DNA from: Methylotenera versatilis 7
GTDB lineage: Bacteria; Pseudomonadota; Gammaproteobacteria; Burkholderiales; Methylophilaceae
Assembly: GCF_000799165.1 (NCBI RefSeq)
Contig: NZ_JUGF01000001.1
Coordinates: forward strand, 806,001 to 870,000
Direction of reading: 5' to 3'
Length of the DNA stretch: 64,000 nucleotides
Numbering within the stretch: the stretch's first letter is position 1; every line of letters begins with the position of its first letter. This document shows positions 49,364-57,823 of the stretch, in pieces. Below the pieces are notes generated by a model. The model was given only the letters and a program-made list of their open reading frames with translations, ran no database searches and was not told where the DNA came from. Position numbers and translations under genes: made by a program.

Positions 49364-50053
49364 ATGTCATTAACAAAACGTTCGATAGCAGAATTAATTG
49401 GTACTTTCTGGTTGGTGTTGGGTGGTTGCGGTAGCGCGGTTTTAGCGGCCGGCATTCCGGAATTGGGGCTGGGTTATTTAGGCGTTGCGTTCGCTTTTGG
49501 GCTGACAGTTGTCACCATGGCATACGCGATTGGTCACATTTCGGGCTGCCATCTCAATCCAGCAGTTTCAATCGGTCTTGCGGCTGGCGGACGTTTTAAA
49601 GCTTCTGAATTACCGCATTATATTATTGCGCAAGTCATTGGCGCAATTCTGGCCGCCCTACTCATCCGCACGATTGCAAGCGGCATGGAAGGCTACACTG
49701 GCGGCCTAGCTTCTAATGGATTTGGCGCACACTCACCACACGGCTACAGCATGGCAGCGGCTTTAATCACCGAAATCACGATGACAGCCATGTTTTTATT
49801 CATCATCATGGGCGCTACAGACAAACGTGCACCTGCTGGATTAGCACCATTGGCAATCGGTTTTACGCTTGCGTTAATCCATATGATTAGCATCCCTGTC
49901 ACCAATACATCGGTTAACCCAGCACGTAGTACTGGCCCTGCCCTAATTGAAGGTGGTATTGCGCTAGATCAATTATGGCTATTCTGGCTAGCACCCATTA
50001 TTGGCGGCGTGATTGGTGCGCTGGTATATAAGTTTTTGAATAAAGAAGATTAA
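49364..50053 (+). CDS. aqpZ: Aquaporin Z
   Basis: 229 residues, six helices. Both NPA boxes are present ([12 protein letters not shown] and [13 protein letters not shown]), with the conserved [22 protein letters not shown] opening split between start and helix 1. The arginine after the second NPA and the preceding residues fit a water channel, not a glycerol facilitator. I choose the ATG at 49364 because GGGAGG (49351-49356) lies before it; the in-frame ATG at 49343 overlaps that region. Confidence 0.95.
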   Translation: MSLTKRSIAELIGTFWLVLGGCGSAVLAAGIPELGLGYLGVAFAFGLTVVTMAYAIGHISGCHLNPAVSIGLAAGGRFKASELPHYIIAQVIGAILAALLIRTIASGMEGYTGGLASNGFGAHSPHGYSMAAALITEITMTAMFLFIIMGATDKRAPAGLAPLAIGFTLALIHMISIPVTNTSVNPARSTGPALIEGGIALDQLWLFWLAPIIGGVIGALVYKFLNKED

Positions 50054-50071
50054 TCGCATTAATCCTGATTG

Positions 50072-50100
50072 AACGCCCGCCAGATGTGGGCGTTTTCTTT
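50072..50100 (+). terminator. Intrinsic terminator of aqpZ
   Basis: Stem AACGCCC (50072-50078) and GGGCGTT (50088-50094) with a 9-nt loop and a T-rich tail, 18 nt after the stop codon. Confidence 0.85.
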
Positions 50101-50122
50101 TTCAAGATAATCAAGCGTGCTT

Positions 50123-50128
50123 TATAAT
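50123..50128 (+). promoter_or_regulatory. -10 box of the rsuA-like gene, leaderless arrangement
   Basis: A perfect TATAAT ends 6 nt before the ATG at 50135, so transcription would begin next to the start codon. No Shine-Dalgarno site is visible. The -35 is weak and would overlap the aqpZ terminator tail. Confidence 0.5.
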
Positions 50129-50134
50129 GCACAC

Positions 50135-50851
50135 ATGGCTAAAAAACTCGACCTAGAACGTATTCTCAGCAAACAAGGTTTCGGCACCCGCAAACAATGC
50201 CGCATTATGATTATCAATGAAGAAGTCACCGTTAACGGTGATTTATGCGATGACCCAAGTGCAACATTTGAACTGGAAAACTTAAAATTCACCGTAAAAG
50301 GTGAAGCATGGGATTACCGCGAAAAATCTTACTTGATGCTGCATAAACCCAGCAACTACGAATGCTCACACAAAACCCAGCATCACCCGACTATTTATAG
50401 TCTATTGCCGCACCCATTAGTGGTTCGCGATGTGCAGTGTATTGGCCGCCTGGATGAAGACACCACTGGCTTAATACTCATTTCAGATGACGGCCAGTTT
50501 ATCCATCGCATGAGTTCACCCAAACACAAAGTACCAAAAGTGTACGAAGTGACCTGCAAACATAAAGTGAGCGATGAACAAATCGCACATATTCTAAAAG
50601 GCGTACAGTTAATCGATGAAGATGCGCCAATCGCTGCGCTAGCTTGCGAAAGAATCAGCGAAAACGTGATTCATATGACGTTAGCAGAAGGCAAATATCA
50701 CCAAGTCAAACGCATGGTCGCCGCAATTAGCAACCGCGTAGAAGCTTTAAAACGCATTCAGATTGGCGAGTTAAAGTTGCCTGATGATTTGAAAGTTGGG
50801 GAGTGGAAATGGTTAAGTGAGGGTGATATGCTGTTGTTGAATGCAAAGTAA
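50135..50851 (+). CDS. rsuA: RsuA-like 16S rRNA pseudouridine synthase
   Basis: 238 residues. N-terminal S4 RNA-binding domain (DLERILSKQGFGTRKQC), then the catalytic domain with the active Asp in GRLDEDTTGLILISDDG and a C-terminal GKYHQVKRMVAAISNRVEAL block. This is the RsuA/RluB/E/F branch; the size and the sequence of the S4 part best fit RsuA, which makes pseudouridine 516 in 16S rRNA. The symbol is tentative between RsuA and RluE/F. I use the ATG at 50135, not the TTG-like extension upstream, because of the -10 box position. Confidence 0.85.
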   Translation: MAKKLDLERILSKQGFGTRKQCRIMIINEEVTVNGDLCDDPSATFELENLKFTVKGEAWDYREKSYLMLHKPSNYECSHKTQHHPTIYSLLPHPLVVRDVQCIGRLDEDTTGLILISDDGQFIHRMSSPKHKVPKVYEVTCKHKVSDEQIAHILKGVQLIDEDAPIAALACERISENVIHMTLAEGKYHQVKRMVAAISNRVEALKRIQIGELKLPDDLKVGEWKWLSEGDMLLLNAK

Positions 50852-50932
50852 ATTTACTTAGTTTAGATGCTTTTGAATACTGCCTTCATGATTCATTAGG
50901 TGCACAAAACTTATCAACCCATTGTTTAACCA

Positions 50933-50964
50933 AGATTGTTACTTTTTAATAAAATTAACAATCT
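50933..50964. repeat. 9-bp inverted repeat upstream of the orphan gene at 51035
   Basis: AGATTGTTA and TAACAATCT are exact reverse complements around a 14-nt AT-rich spacer. The structure lies between rsuA-like gene and the orphan gene; either a terminator (T-rich spacer, no tail) or an operator. Confidence 0.4.
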
Positions 50965-51034
50965 GCCTGAATAAAATATTAAATTCTTATTTGGCACCTA
51001 TTTTACGTTATGCATTTTTTCAGGACTTAGCAAC

Positions 51035-51457
51035 ATGACAATTACCGCTCACCTAGATGACCTCAGTGATGAAGGATTAGATATCTTACTTCGTATCGCA
51101 TTGCATACCGATACGAGACAAATCGACGACTGGCGTTCCATCGGCGCTTTAATTGAGTCACGAAATATTACTGTTACTTACATTAAGGACTCACTGTGGT
51201 CAGCAGAAATTCCAGATGATGCGTCTGGAAAGTCTTTTGAGTCAGAGTTTGGGCACAATTCAAGAGTTGCGGTCGCATGCACCGTCATACGTGCTCTCTT
51301 TCCCGATGGACCGGCATTTCGTATTTCGAAAGACAAAGCAGCCGAACTTTTTACTGAAAAGTTTCTCAGCAGCTCTACGTGGCAACTCAGTATGCAAATT
51401 GCGGGCTTAGAGCCAGAAGACGATGGAAAAATATCCGTCTTTGTCAACTACCCATAA
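51035..51457 (+). CDS. Orphan hypothetical protein
   Basis: 140 residues, acidic and soluble, no signal peptide. It begins MTITAHLDDLSDEGLDILLRIA and has a region GHNSRVAVACTVIRALFPDG in the middle. I do not recognise a family, and a relation to phage-type DUF2591 proteins is only a weak impression. The ATG is preceded by CAGGACTTAGCAAC, a modest RBS. The codon usage seems less typical than that of its neighbours, and it stands alone between two operons with 183- and 253-nt gaps, so it may be an acquired gene. Confidence 0.5.
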   Translation: MTITAHLDDLSDEGLDILLRIALHTDTRQIDDWRSIGALIESRNITVTYIKDSLWSAEIPDDASGKSFESEFGHNSRVAVACTVIRALFPDGPAFRISKDKAAELFTEKFLSSSTWQLSMQIAGLEPEDDGKISVFVNYP

Positions 51458-51581
51458 CTTGCCAGCGCGCCATCTCTAACTTTACATTCAAACGAACGTT
51501 GTGCGATAAAGCTGCAAATGCTGATTACTTCCACGTTTAAATTCACTTTTAAACATTTTTCGCTTTCCAAGCTTTACCCCG

Positions 51582-51711
51582 TATAATGCCTTCACCCTGC
51601 AAAAACCAATCTGTGCAGCGGCCATATTTTTATTTCCCCTATATTTGTTTGTCTCGATTGGTGTTGCAGGAAATGCAACAGGCCAACTTTAGTTTTTTGA
51701 AAGTTTTACTT
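51582..51711 (+). promoter_or_regulatory. rhlE promoter and structured 5-prime leader
   Basis: TATAAT at 51582-51587 gives a leader of about 115 nt before the TTG start. In the leader, ACCAATC (51605-51611) can pair with GATTGGT (51656-51662), and a hairpin TGTTGCA-GGAAA-TGCAACA lies at 51662-51680. Long structured leaders are known for some DEAD-box helicase genes that autoregulate; here it is an inference. Confidence 0.45.
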
Positions 51712-53105
51712 TGTCTATTGCATCTACTCAATCTATTAACACAACCACGCCTGCCGAAACCGTTAACTTGCATTTTAATCAGCTAGGCCTTGCCGAACCT
51801 ATTCTGCGCGCGATTATCGACGCGGGCTATACCACACCAACACCTATTCAAGCGAAAGCGATTCCCGTTGTTTTAAACGGTGGTGATTTGTTGGCTGGCG
51901 CGCAAACTGGCACTGGCAAAACCGCTGGTTTTACCTTGCCTTTATTGCACTTATTGCACTCTAAACCCAAACAAAACAAAGCTGGCCAACCACGTTGCTT
52001 AATGTTGACGCCAACTCGTGAATTGGCCGCGCAGATTGAAGAGTCAGTTAAAACCTATGGCAAATATTTAAATTTAAAATCGATGGTCGTATTTGGCGGC
52101 GTGAATATTAATCCGCAAATTAACCGTTTAGGTAAACCAATCGATATTTTGGTCGCCACACCTGGCCGTTTGTTGGACTTAGCCAATCAGCGCAAAGTGG
52201 ATTTATCAGCCGTGGAGTTTTTGGTGCTGGATGAAGCGGATCGTATGCTGGATATGGGTTTTATCCGCGATATTAAAAAGTTGCTGGCCATGTTGCCAAA
52301 GCAACGTCAAAACTTGCTGTTCTCTGCGACTTTTTCTGACGAAATTAAAACACTAGCCGATGGATTGTTGCATAAACCGGGTTTTATTGAAGTTGCGCGC
52401 CGCAATACTGCATCTGAAATGGTTGAACAGACCGTGCATCTGGTTAAGCAGGCGCACAAAGCCAGCTTGATGAGCTATTTGATTAAAACCAATAACTGGC
52501 AGCAAGTACTGGTATTTACCCGCACCAAGCACGGTGCAAATCGCTTGGCTGAAAAACTAATCAAAGACGGCATTCCTGCCGCTGCGATTCATGGCAACAA
52601 AAGCCAGGGCGCGCGAACCAGAGCGTTAGCCGAATTTAAAAATGGCGACATCCCTGTTTTAGTGGCGACTGATATTGCCGCACGCGGCTTGGATATTGAC
52701 CAGTTGCCGCAAGTGGTCAACTTTGAATTGCCGAATGTGCCAGAAGATTATGTGCATCGTATTGGTCGTACCGGCCGTGCTGGTAGCAGTGGCGCTGCGA
52801 TTTCTTTGGTGGATTTTGAAGAAGCGAAGTATTTAAAAGATATTGAAAAGCTGATTAAGCGCGAAATTCCAAAAGTGGCTGTAGAAGGTTTTCAAGCACC
52901 AACGCATTTAGAGCCAGAAGCGCCTCGTGGGCCTAGAAATCAACCACCTAAGGCTAAACAAGCCAAGCGCCCACAAGGTAATGGCCAAAAACCAACGCAT
53001 TCTAAACCGCAAGGTCAAAAGCCATCACATCAAAAACCTTTTCAAAATATGCAACAGCCAAATGGTAGTAAACCTGCACATCACAGTGGGAATCGAGGTA
53101 AATAA
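51711..53105 (+). CDS. rhlE: DEAD-box RNA helicase RhlE
   Basis: 464 residues. Q motif ([13 protein letters not shown]), [27 protein letters not shown] in [18 protein letters not shown] in FSATFSDE, and [11 protein letters not shown] basic, low-complexity tail rich in Lys, Gln, Pro and His follows (about 395-464), typical of RhlE. It unwinds RNA duplexes, mainly in ribosome assembly and RNA decay at low temperature. The start is TTG at 51711; there is no ATG in frame near the domain start. It leads an operon with yaiI and blc. Confidence 0.9.
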   Translation: MSIASTQSINTTTPAETVNLHFNQLGLAEPILRAIIDAGYTTPTPIQAKAIPVVLNGGDLLAGAQTGTGKTAGFTLPLLHLLHSKPKQNKAGQPRCLMLTPTRELAAQIEESVKTYGKYLNLKSMVVFGGVNINPQINRLGKPIDILVATPGRLLDLANQRKVDLSAVEFLVLDEADRMLDMGFIRDIKKLLAMLPKQRQNLLFSATFSDEIKTLADGLLHKPGFIEVARRNTASEMVEQTVHLVKQAHKASLMSYLIKTNNWQQVLVFTRTKHGANRLAEKLIKDGIPAAAIHGNKSQGARTRALAEFKNGDIPVLVATDIAARGLDIDQLPQVVNFELPNVPEDYVHRIGRTGRAGSSGAAISLVDFEEAKYLKDIEKLIKREIPKVAVEGFQAPTHLEPEAPRGPRNQPPKAKQAKRPQGNGQKPTHSKPQGQKPSHQKPFQNMQQPNGSKPAHHSGNRGK

Positions 53106-53107
53106 GT

Positions 53108-53581
53108 TTGGATATATGGGTGGATGCTGACGCTTGTCCTGTCGTGATTAAAGAAATTCTATTTCGCGCCGCGATTCGCACAGGAATCAGCACCACACTG
53201 GTTGCCAATGCATTTCTTCGCGTGCCGCCCTCGCCTAATATTCGCTCCATTCAGGTGGATAAAGGTTTTGATGTGGCGGATAATTATATTGTGCAAGCCT
53301 TGCAAGCGGGCGATTTGGTGATTACGGCAGATATTCCATTAGCTGCCCAAGTGATCGCAAAAGATGCGCATGCGCTTAACCCGCGTGGTGAAATGTATTC
53401 GCCAGCGAATATTGCAGAGCGTTTGGCTATGCGTAATATGATGGATGAATTACGCAGCCAAGGTGCAGAGATTGGTGGGCCTGCGGCGTTTAATCTAGCA
53501 GATAGACAAGCGTTTGCAGCAGAACTGGATAAGTTTATCGCGCGCCATACAAACATTATCGCTAACAAAATTAGGGGTTAA
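53108..53581 (+). CDS. yaiI: YaiI/YqxD family protein (DUF188)
   Basis: 157 residues. The conserved [20 protein letters not shown] opening, [28 protein letters not shown] and [19 protein letters not shown] are all DUF188 signatures. The fold is PIN-like with clustered acidic residues, so a nuclease function is suspected, but the family's role is unknown. The TTG start at 53108 has GAGG 9 nt upstream inside the rhlE tail; the gap to rhlE is 2 nt, so translational coupling is likely. Confidence 0.88.
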   Translation: MDIWVDADACPVVIKEILFRAAIRTGISTTLVANAFLRVPPSPNIRSIQVDKGFDVADNYIVQALQAGDLVITADIPLAAQVIAKDAHALNPRGEMYSPANIAERLAMRNMMDELRSQGAEIGGPAAFNLADRQAFAAELDKFIARHTNIIANKIRG

Positions 53582-53585
53582 ATGA

Positions 53586-54167
53586 ATGCAAAGCTTACTG
53601 CAAAAAATAATATTGATTGTTTTATGTTTTAATTTACTCGCCTGTTCTGATGAGCAAGACAACATCAAAGTTGTAGACAATATAGACGCCAATCAATATC
53701 TTGGCACCTGGTACGAAATTGCCCGACTGGATCACAGCTTTGAGCGCGGCTTACAGAACGTCACAGCCAATTACATACAAAATAATGACGGCACAATTAA
53801 AGTGATCAACCGTGGTTTTAATACCAAAAAGAATGAGTGGAAAGAAGCAGAAGGCAAAGCTTATTTTGTAGAACCGACCAATAAAGATGGTACTAATACT
53901 GGCAAATTAAAAGTATCTTTCTTTGGGCCATTTTACGGTGGCTACAACATTATCGAGCTGGATAAGCCCTATTACAATTACGCGATGGTCACCAGTGGCA
54001 AAAATTACTTATGGATATTGTCGCGCACACCACAACTCGCGTATCCCATTAAACAACACTTGATTGCACGTGCCAAAGAGCTGGGGTTTGCAACAGAGGA
54101 TTTGATTTACGTTGCACAAACCACTGAAATCATCGACTACAAAGCAGGACCGCACGTTAGCCCCTAA
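53586..54167 (+). CDS. blc: Blc-type outer-membrane lipocalin
   Basis: 193 residues. Lipoprotein signal with lipobox LLAC (CFNLLACSDEQD), then a lipocalin with GTWYEIARLDHSFERGL (GxW motif) and a C-terminal MVTSGKNYLWILSRTP strand. Blc binds lysophospholipids and is made under starvation or envelope stress. It ends the rhlE-yaiI-blc run, with a strong terminator after it. Confidence 0.92.
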   Translation: MQSLLQKIILIVLCFNLLACSDEQDNIKVVDNIDANQYLGTWYEIARLDHSFERGLQNVTANYIQNNDGTIKVINRGFNTKKNEWKEAEGKAYFVEPTNKDGTNTGKLKVSFFGPFYGGYNIIELDKPYYNYAMVTSGKNYLWILSRTPQLAYPIKQHLIARAKELGFATEDLIYVAQTTEIIDYKAGPHVSP

Positions 54168-54183
54168 CCGTATGATTAAATAG

Positions 54184-54213
54184 AAAAACGCCCAATATGA
54201 ATTGGGCGTTTTT
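54184..54213. terminator. Terminator after blc
   Basis: A 10-bp stem AACGCCCAAT/ATTGGGCGTT with an ATGA loop, flanked by A and T runs. Bidirectional, so it may also end the convergent BON-domain gene. Confidence 0.88.
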
Positions 54214-54262
54214 ATTGGTTAATGCTTATTTAGCTTAAAGTACTTATTTTAGCTAAATAATT

Positions 54263-54943
54263 TTAACCTCTAACTTCTAAGCCATTTCTAACAGATTTAA
54301 CACCTGCGATTTGAGAAACGACTTGCTCTGCCCTAATTTTAGCGGCTTCGTTATCCACAAAACCACTCAGCATTACTTCGCCATCGCGTGTTTCTACGCT
54401 AATTTGCAGGCTTTTTAATTCTTTGGTGGCTAATATTTTAGCTTTGGCTTTTGCAGTAATCACACTGTCATCTATTACTTCGCCTACTGACCTATTTGAG
54501 TTGGCGCCTGATTCTGCTGCTGCCGTGTTCACAGGTTCTTGATTAGTCAGCGTTGATTGACCTTGCGTATCAAGACTGTTTTGCGGCAAAACTGCATCCG
54601 GGCGTTTACCTGATTTGAAATAGATGTACTCATTCTGGTCAATGTAACCATCATGGTCAGTATCGGCTTGGGCAAATGTTTTCTTGTTAAATGCCTTACC
54701 TTTTGAAGCCTCATGCGGTAAAAGCAAGCCATTACCTGTTGTATCCAGCGCTGCAAACTCGGCAGCTAAAGGTGCCATCCAGCTTGTGCTGTATGTTTCC
54801 GAGGTTGGTGCCGTATTCACGCTAGTAGAATCCATTGTGTCCGTTGCATCTTCTGCAAAGGTAGTCGCCGCAGTTGTGCTGAAGGCTAAAACAATCACTA
54901 AAGCTATTGGTTTGAATGATTTAGTTAAGTTATTTGTTTTCAT
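54263..54943 (-). CDS. Exported EF-hand/BON-domain protein 1
   Basis: 226 residues from the ATG at 54943 (AGGAGC 8 nt before it). Signal peptide (KPIALVIVLAFSTTAATTFA), then a low-complexity Thr/Ser stretch, a degenerate EF-hand (DTTGNGLLLPHE) and a canonical one (DTDHDGYIDQNE), a linker, and a C-terminal BON domain (VITAKAKAKILATKELKSL, VMLSGFVDNEAAKIRAEQV, GVKSVRNGLEVRG). BON domains bind phospholipids and support the outer membrane under osmotic or other stress; the calcium-binding half suggests Ca2+ dependence. It is a paralogue of the next gene, with the same promoter element 122 nt upstream. Confidence 0.85.
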   Translation of the reverse strand: MKTNNLTKSFKPIALVIVLAFSTTAATTFAEDATDTMDSTSVNTAPTSETYSTSWMAPLAAEFAALDTTGNGLLLPHEASKGKAFNKKTFAQADTDHDGYIDQNEYIYFKSGKRPDAVLPQNSLDTQGQSTLTNQEPVNTAAAESGANSNRSVGEVIDDSVITAKAKAKILATKELKSLQISVETRDGEVMLSGFVDNEAAKIRAEQVVSQIAGVKSVRNGLEVRG

Positions 54944-55065
54944 TATGTTGCTCCTAAAAGTCATGTAGTCAGTTAAGTTAGCTACTTTTATTTAAACGTG
55001 CATGGTTCTAATCGTGCAGTACCAGTATATTAATTAAGTTGATTACTTAATTCAGTCCTACAAAA

Positions 55066-55094
55066 GCTGATTTCTCTGTCAGTCACGGACTACA
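55066..55094 (-). promoter_or_regulatory. 29-nt regulatory element, copy 1 (BON gene 1)
   Basis: On the minus strand: TGTA at 1-4, C at 7, CTGACA at 13-18 and ATCAG at 24-28. The CTGA-N8-TCAG dyad is complete. It ends 122 nt before the ATG of BON gene 1. A further TTTGTAGGACT follows, matched by TTTGTTGGACT in copy 2. Confidence 0.75.
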
Positions 55095-55111
55095 AACTGT
55101 GCAATAACGAA

Positions 55112-55143
55112 AAAGCCGCATGCTTTACGAAACATGCGGCTTT
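55112..55143 (-). terminator. Terminator of BON gene 2
   Basis: A perfect 11-bp stem AAAGCCGCATG/CATGCGGCTTT; on the minus strand it is followed by TTTTTCG. It lies 140 nt beyond the BON gene 2 stop and 18 nt upstream of copy 1 of the 29-nt element, insulating BON gene 1. Confidence 0.85.
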
Positions 55144-55283
55144 AAAGGTCAAAATTATAGATTTGGAATAGTAAGGCTTGCTAATTACGTTCTGTTTTGG
55201 AGTGGATTTAACTCAAGAGAATGGCGTTAAATTGCCAAATGTAGTGCTGGCAATACAACAAACCAAATTGACCCCTTCTAAAT

Positions 55284-55814
55284 TTAACCTTTAACCTCTA
55301 GGCTATTTTTAACAGACTTAACACCTTCAATTTTTGAAACAACTGTCTCGGCTTTAATCTTTGATAGTTCATCATCCACAAAACCGCTCAAAATCACAAC
55401 ACCATTAAAGGTTTTTACGCTAATTTGCAGGCTTTTCAATTTCTTTTCAGCCAGCAAGTTTGCTTTTGCTTTAGAAGTAATCACACTATCTGAAGCAACT
55501 CTTTTGACTGCCTGTTTTTGAGCGCCTGATTTATAGTTGACAAACTCTTCTTGGTTGAGGACACCGTCTTTGTCAACATCTGCTTTTGCAAAATGGCCTT
55601 TGGTAAAAAATTCATCTTTGCTAAATTCTGTTTGGGTAAGCAACGCATTTGAATCAGTATCTAATTTTTTAAATTCTGTTTCCAACGAAAAGCGACCATT
55701 TTGAACAGAATCTGCAACAGCGTCTGAATCTAATGCAACAACTTGCATACTAGACAAACCAAAAGCTAAGGCAATCGCTAATGTTGCTGATTTTAATGTT
55801 GTTAATTTTTTCAT
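55284..55814 (-). CDS. Exported EF-hand/BON-domain protein 2
   Basis: 176 residues. Signal peptide (KSATLAIALAFGLSSMQVVA), a degenerate EF-hand (LDTDSNALLTQTEF) and a canonical one (ADVDKDGVLNQEEF), then a BON domain (VITSKAKANLLAEKKLKSL, VVILSGFVDDELSKIKAETV, GVKSVKNSLEVKG). It is a shorter paralogue of BON protein 1, missing the Ser/Thr and linker stretches; the last 70 residues of the two are nearly superimposable. Same role assumed: periplasmic stress protein, calcium-binding. The same 29-nt element lies 123 nt upstream. Confidence 0.87.
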   Translation of the reverse strand: MKKLTTLKSATLAIALAFGLSSMQVVALDSDAVADSVQNGRFSLETEFKKLDTDSNALLTQTEFSKDEFFTKGHFAKADVDKDGVLNQEEFVNYKSGAQKQAVKRVASDSVITSKAKANLLAEKKLKSLQISVKTFNGVVILSGFVDDELSKIKAETVVSKIEGVKSVKNSLEVKG

Positions 55815-55937
55815 CTTTCAACTCCCGATAACTGATTTAATAATCACATTTATACAATCGCAAGTCATTAATATTTTTGCGAATTGTGTGATGTCGCCAT
55901 GTTACGCAAGTGAGAAGATGAATAAAGTCCAACAAAT

Positions 55938-55966
55938 ACTGATTATGTTGTCAGATAGGGACTACA
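55938..55966 (-). promoter_or_regulatory. 29-nt regulatory element, copy 2 (BON gene 2)
   Basis: On the minus strand: TGTAGTC at 1-7, CTGACA at 13-18 and ATCAG at 24-28. It ends 123 nt before the BON gene 2 ATG, one base different from copy 1 relative to its gene. TTTGTTGGACT follows downstream. Confidence 0.75.
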
Positions 55967-56026
55967 GTCTATTTAAAATTGAGTGCTGCCTAAAGATCAA
56001 GGGGCTAAGATTTATTATCGATTAAA

Positions 56027-57505
56027 TTAAAGCGATGGCGCCTCAAAATCCATTGGAATTAAAGCGCGGGTCAATACACCTTTTCCTGGTTCACTCACTA
56101 TTTCAAAATGCCCGCCAATCGCCAATACACGATGACGCATGCCAGACAAGCCGTGTGTATGTCCATCTAAAGCTTTCATATCGAAACCGAAACCGTTATC
56201 TTCAATTTCTAATTTGATATATTGCGCATCGACAATCACATCAACAGAAACTTTGCTGGCTTTGGCATATTTATTGGCGTTATTCAACGTTTCTTGCACG
56301 ATACGATACGCCACTAAACTAATGGTTTCATTTAATTGGGTATTTTCATCTGGCAAGTTTAAAGTCAACTCCCACTGATTACGCTCTGCTGCATCTTGAA
56401 TAAGCGATTGTAACGCTGGCCAGAATCCAAAAGTGGTGAGTATGGCTGGATGTAACTCTTGTACGATATGGCGTTTATATTGAATGCCTTGATCCACATA
56501 ACTGTTGGTTTTGCGCAACTTAGCCGCTACTTCTGCAGCTATCTCTGGCGTAATATCTTTCATTTTCTTGATGACCCAAGCAATATCCATCTTGGTTGCC
56601 GTAAAAATAGAACCGAGCTCATCATGCAATTCGCGCGATAGTTTTTGTCGCTCCCGCTCCACATCTGCCTGATAATCCAGCGCTAAACTGCGTAATAACT
56701 TGGTTTGCAATTGCAGCTTTTCTTCATAAATGGCATTTTCTTTTGATACGCGCTGCTGCAAATGGCTTTTAATGGCGAGCTCTGCCAGTAATTGCTTAAT
56801 CACCAGCACCACAATCCATATCAAAATCAAAGCTCCGCCAAAGATTGAAAGTCGCGCGATTAAAATCGTATGCTGCTGCTCATTTATCTTAGCGTTTAAC
56901 GCCTTATTTTGATTGTTAATTACGATATCGGTGTATCCCATGAATTTCTGCATTTCCACCAGACTTTCATCCAGATTCATCACCTGTCTCGCCTCTTGCG
57001 TTTTGCCTGTTCTCGCTAAATTAAGCGTCACTTTCATTTCGGCCGCTTTTGCTTCCAGACTTGCAGAAATAGCTTTCATCCAATCCCGCTCTTCTACTTG
57101 CTCTTTACCGGAAGAGGTGCGAATCACCAATGCTTCGATTTTCGCAATATTATCCCTGGCATCATTCAGTGCATGGTTAAATGGTTCGACATGCGTCTCT
57201 CTTTTGGTATACAAGTAACCACGCTGCGCACTTTCGGCTTTATATAGATTCGTTTTCAGCTGGTTCAACGTCACGATATTGGTTCTGATCTGACCAATCA
57301 CCTCACCTTGACGATCGATTGCCTGAATCCATTTATCGCTATAAAGCACAGACACCATGGTAATCAGCAAAGCCACAGCAAGCATGGCAATCGTACGTCC
57401 GCCCAGCAAAGCGATCAGCTTTTCAAACGTGAGCCAGCCTTGATTGAACAAAACCTTTGTTTTCTCTAGTGTTTTATTGGCGAAGCTTTGTATAGCCGGA
57501 TTCAA
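56027..57505 (-). CDS. CHASE3-type sensor histidine kinase (NarX/DesK class)
   Basis: 492 residues. TM1 (TIAMLAVALLITMVSVLYS), a periplasmic CHASE3 domain (about 60-210), TM2 (ILIARLSIFGGALILIWIVV), a HisKA_3 dimerisation helix with the phospho-acceptor His294 in LSRELHDELGSI, and a HATPase domain with QETLNNANKYA, EIEDNGFGFD and HGLSGMRHRV. Its natural partner is a NarL/FixJ regulator, and one lies at 59183. CHASE3 senses unknown extracytoplasmic signals. The start is TTG at 57505; copy 3 of the 29-nt element begins 5 nt upstream, so its regulator could also repress this gene. Confidence 0.9.
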   Translation of the reverse strand: MNPAIQSFANKTLEKTKVLFNQGWLTFEKLIALLGGRTIAMLAVALLITMVSVLYSDKWIQAIDRQGEVIGQIRTNIVTLNQLKTNLYKAESAQRGYLYTKRETHVEPFNHALNDARDNIAKIEALVIRTSSGKEQVEERDWMKAISASLEAKAAEMKVTLNLARTGKTQEARQVMNLDESLVEMQKFMGYTDIVINNQNKALNAKINEQQHTILIARLSIFGGALILIWIVVLVIKQLLAELAIKSHLQQRVSKENAIYEEKLQLQTKLLRSLALDYQADVERERQKLSRELHDELGSIFTATKMDIAWVIKKMKDITPEIAAEVAAKLRKTNSYVDQGIQYKRHIVQELHPAILTTFGFWPALQSLIQDAAERNQWELTLNLPDENTQLNETISLVAYRIVQETLNNANKYAKASKVSVDVIVDAQYIKLEIEDNGFGFDMKALDGHTHGLSGMRHRVLAIGGHFEIVSEPGKGVLTRALIPMDFEAPSL

Positions 57506-57509
57506 AATA

Positions 57510-57538
57510 TGTAATCGCTTTCTGACATCAAAATCAGA
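57510..57538 (+). promoter_or_regulatory. 29-nt regulatory element, copy 3 (DUF1328 gene 1)
   Basis: TGTAATC at 1-7, CTGACA at 13-18 and ATCAG at 24-28, on the plus strand. It ends 84 nt before the DUF1328 gene 1 ATG and begins 5 nt from the start codon of the divergent histidine kinase. Confidence 0.75.
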
Positions 57539-57622
57539 TTATAACTTCTAATCCGTTTAAAAGCGGTTGAGTATGATTGCATCGTTAAGTTCCTCTTTTT
57601 CATCTCATGCAAAGGACTCATC

Positions 57623-57796
57623 ATGCTTTATTACGCATTTCTCTTTTTTGTTATCGCTATTGTTGCGGGATTGCTTGGGTTTAAAGATGTAGAGTCTGGT
57701 GCGACTAAACTTGCCAAGTTCTTCTTCTTTATTTTTATCATTTTAGCATTACTCGTATTGGGCGCTGTGGTGCTTGGCCTTAACTTGGCATTTTAA
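57623..57796 (+). CDS. DUF1328-like small membrane protein 1
   Basis: 57 residues: MLYYAFLFFVIAIVAGLLGF, then KDVESGATKLAKFF and a second hydrophobic stretch. Two membrane helices with a short polar loop, as in the YtjA/DUF1328 family, and a paralogue of the next gene. RBS AAAGGA 6 nt before the ATG. The function of DUF1328 is unknown, but it is often stress-induced. Its stop codon lies inside a perfect 14-nt tandem duplication. Confidence 0.78.
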   Translation: MLYYAFLFFVIAIVAGLLGFKDVESGATKLAKFFFFIFIILALLVLGAVVLGLNLAF

Positions 57797-57810
57797 ACTT
57801 GGCATTTTAA
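57783..57810. repeat. 14-nt tandem direct duplication at the stop of DUF1328 gene 1
   Basis: The 14-nt unit ACTTGGCATTTTAA occurs twice back to back. The first copy ends with the TAA stop codon, and the second copy follows with no gap. Confidence 0.9.
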
Positions 57811-57823
57811 TAAACGAACATCT

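Larger units (their letters stand above)
54944..55283. other. Intergenic region between the two BON-domain genes
   Basis: About 340 nt. It holds the promoter of BON gene 1 with the 29-nt element (55066-55094) and the terminator of BON gene 2 (55112-55143). The rest (55144-55283) shows no ORF or RNA gene that I can support. Confidence 0.7.
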
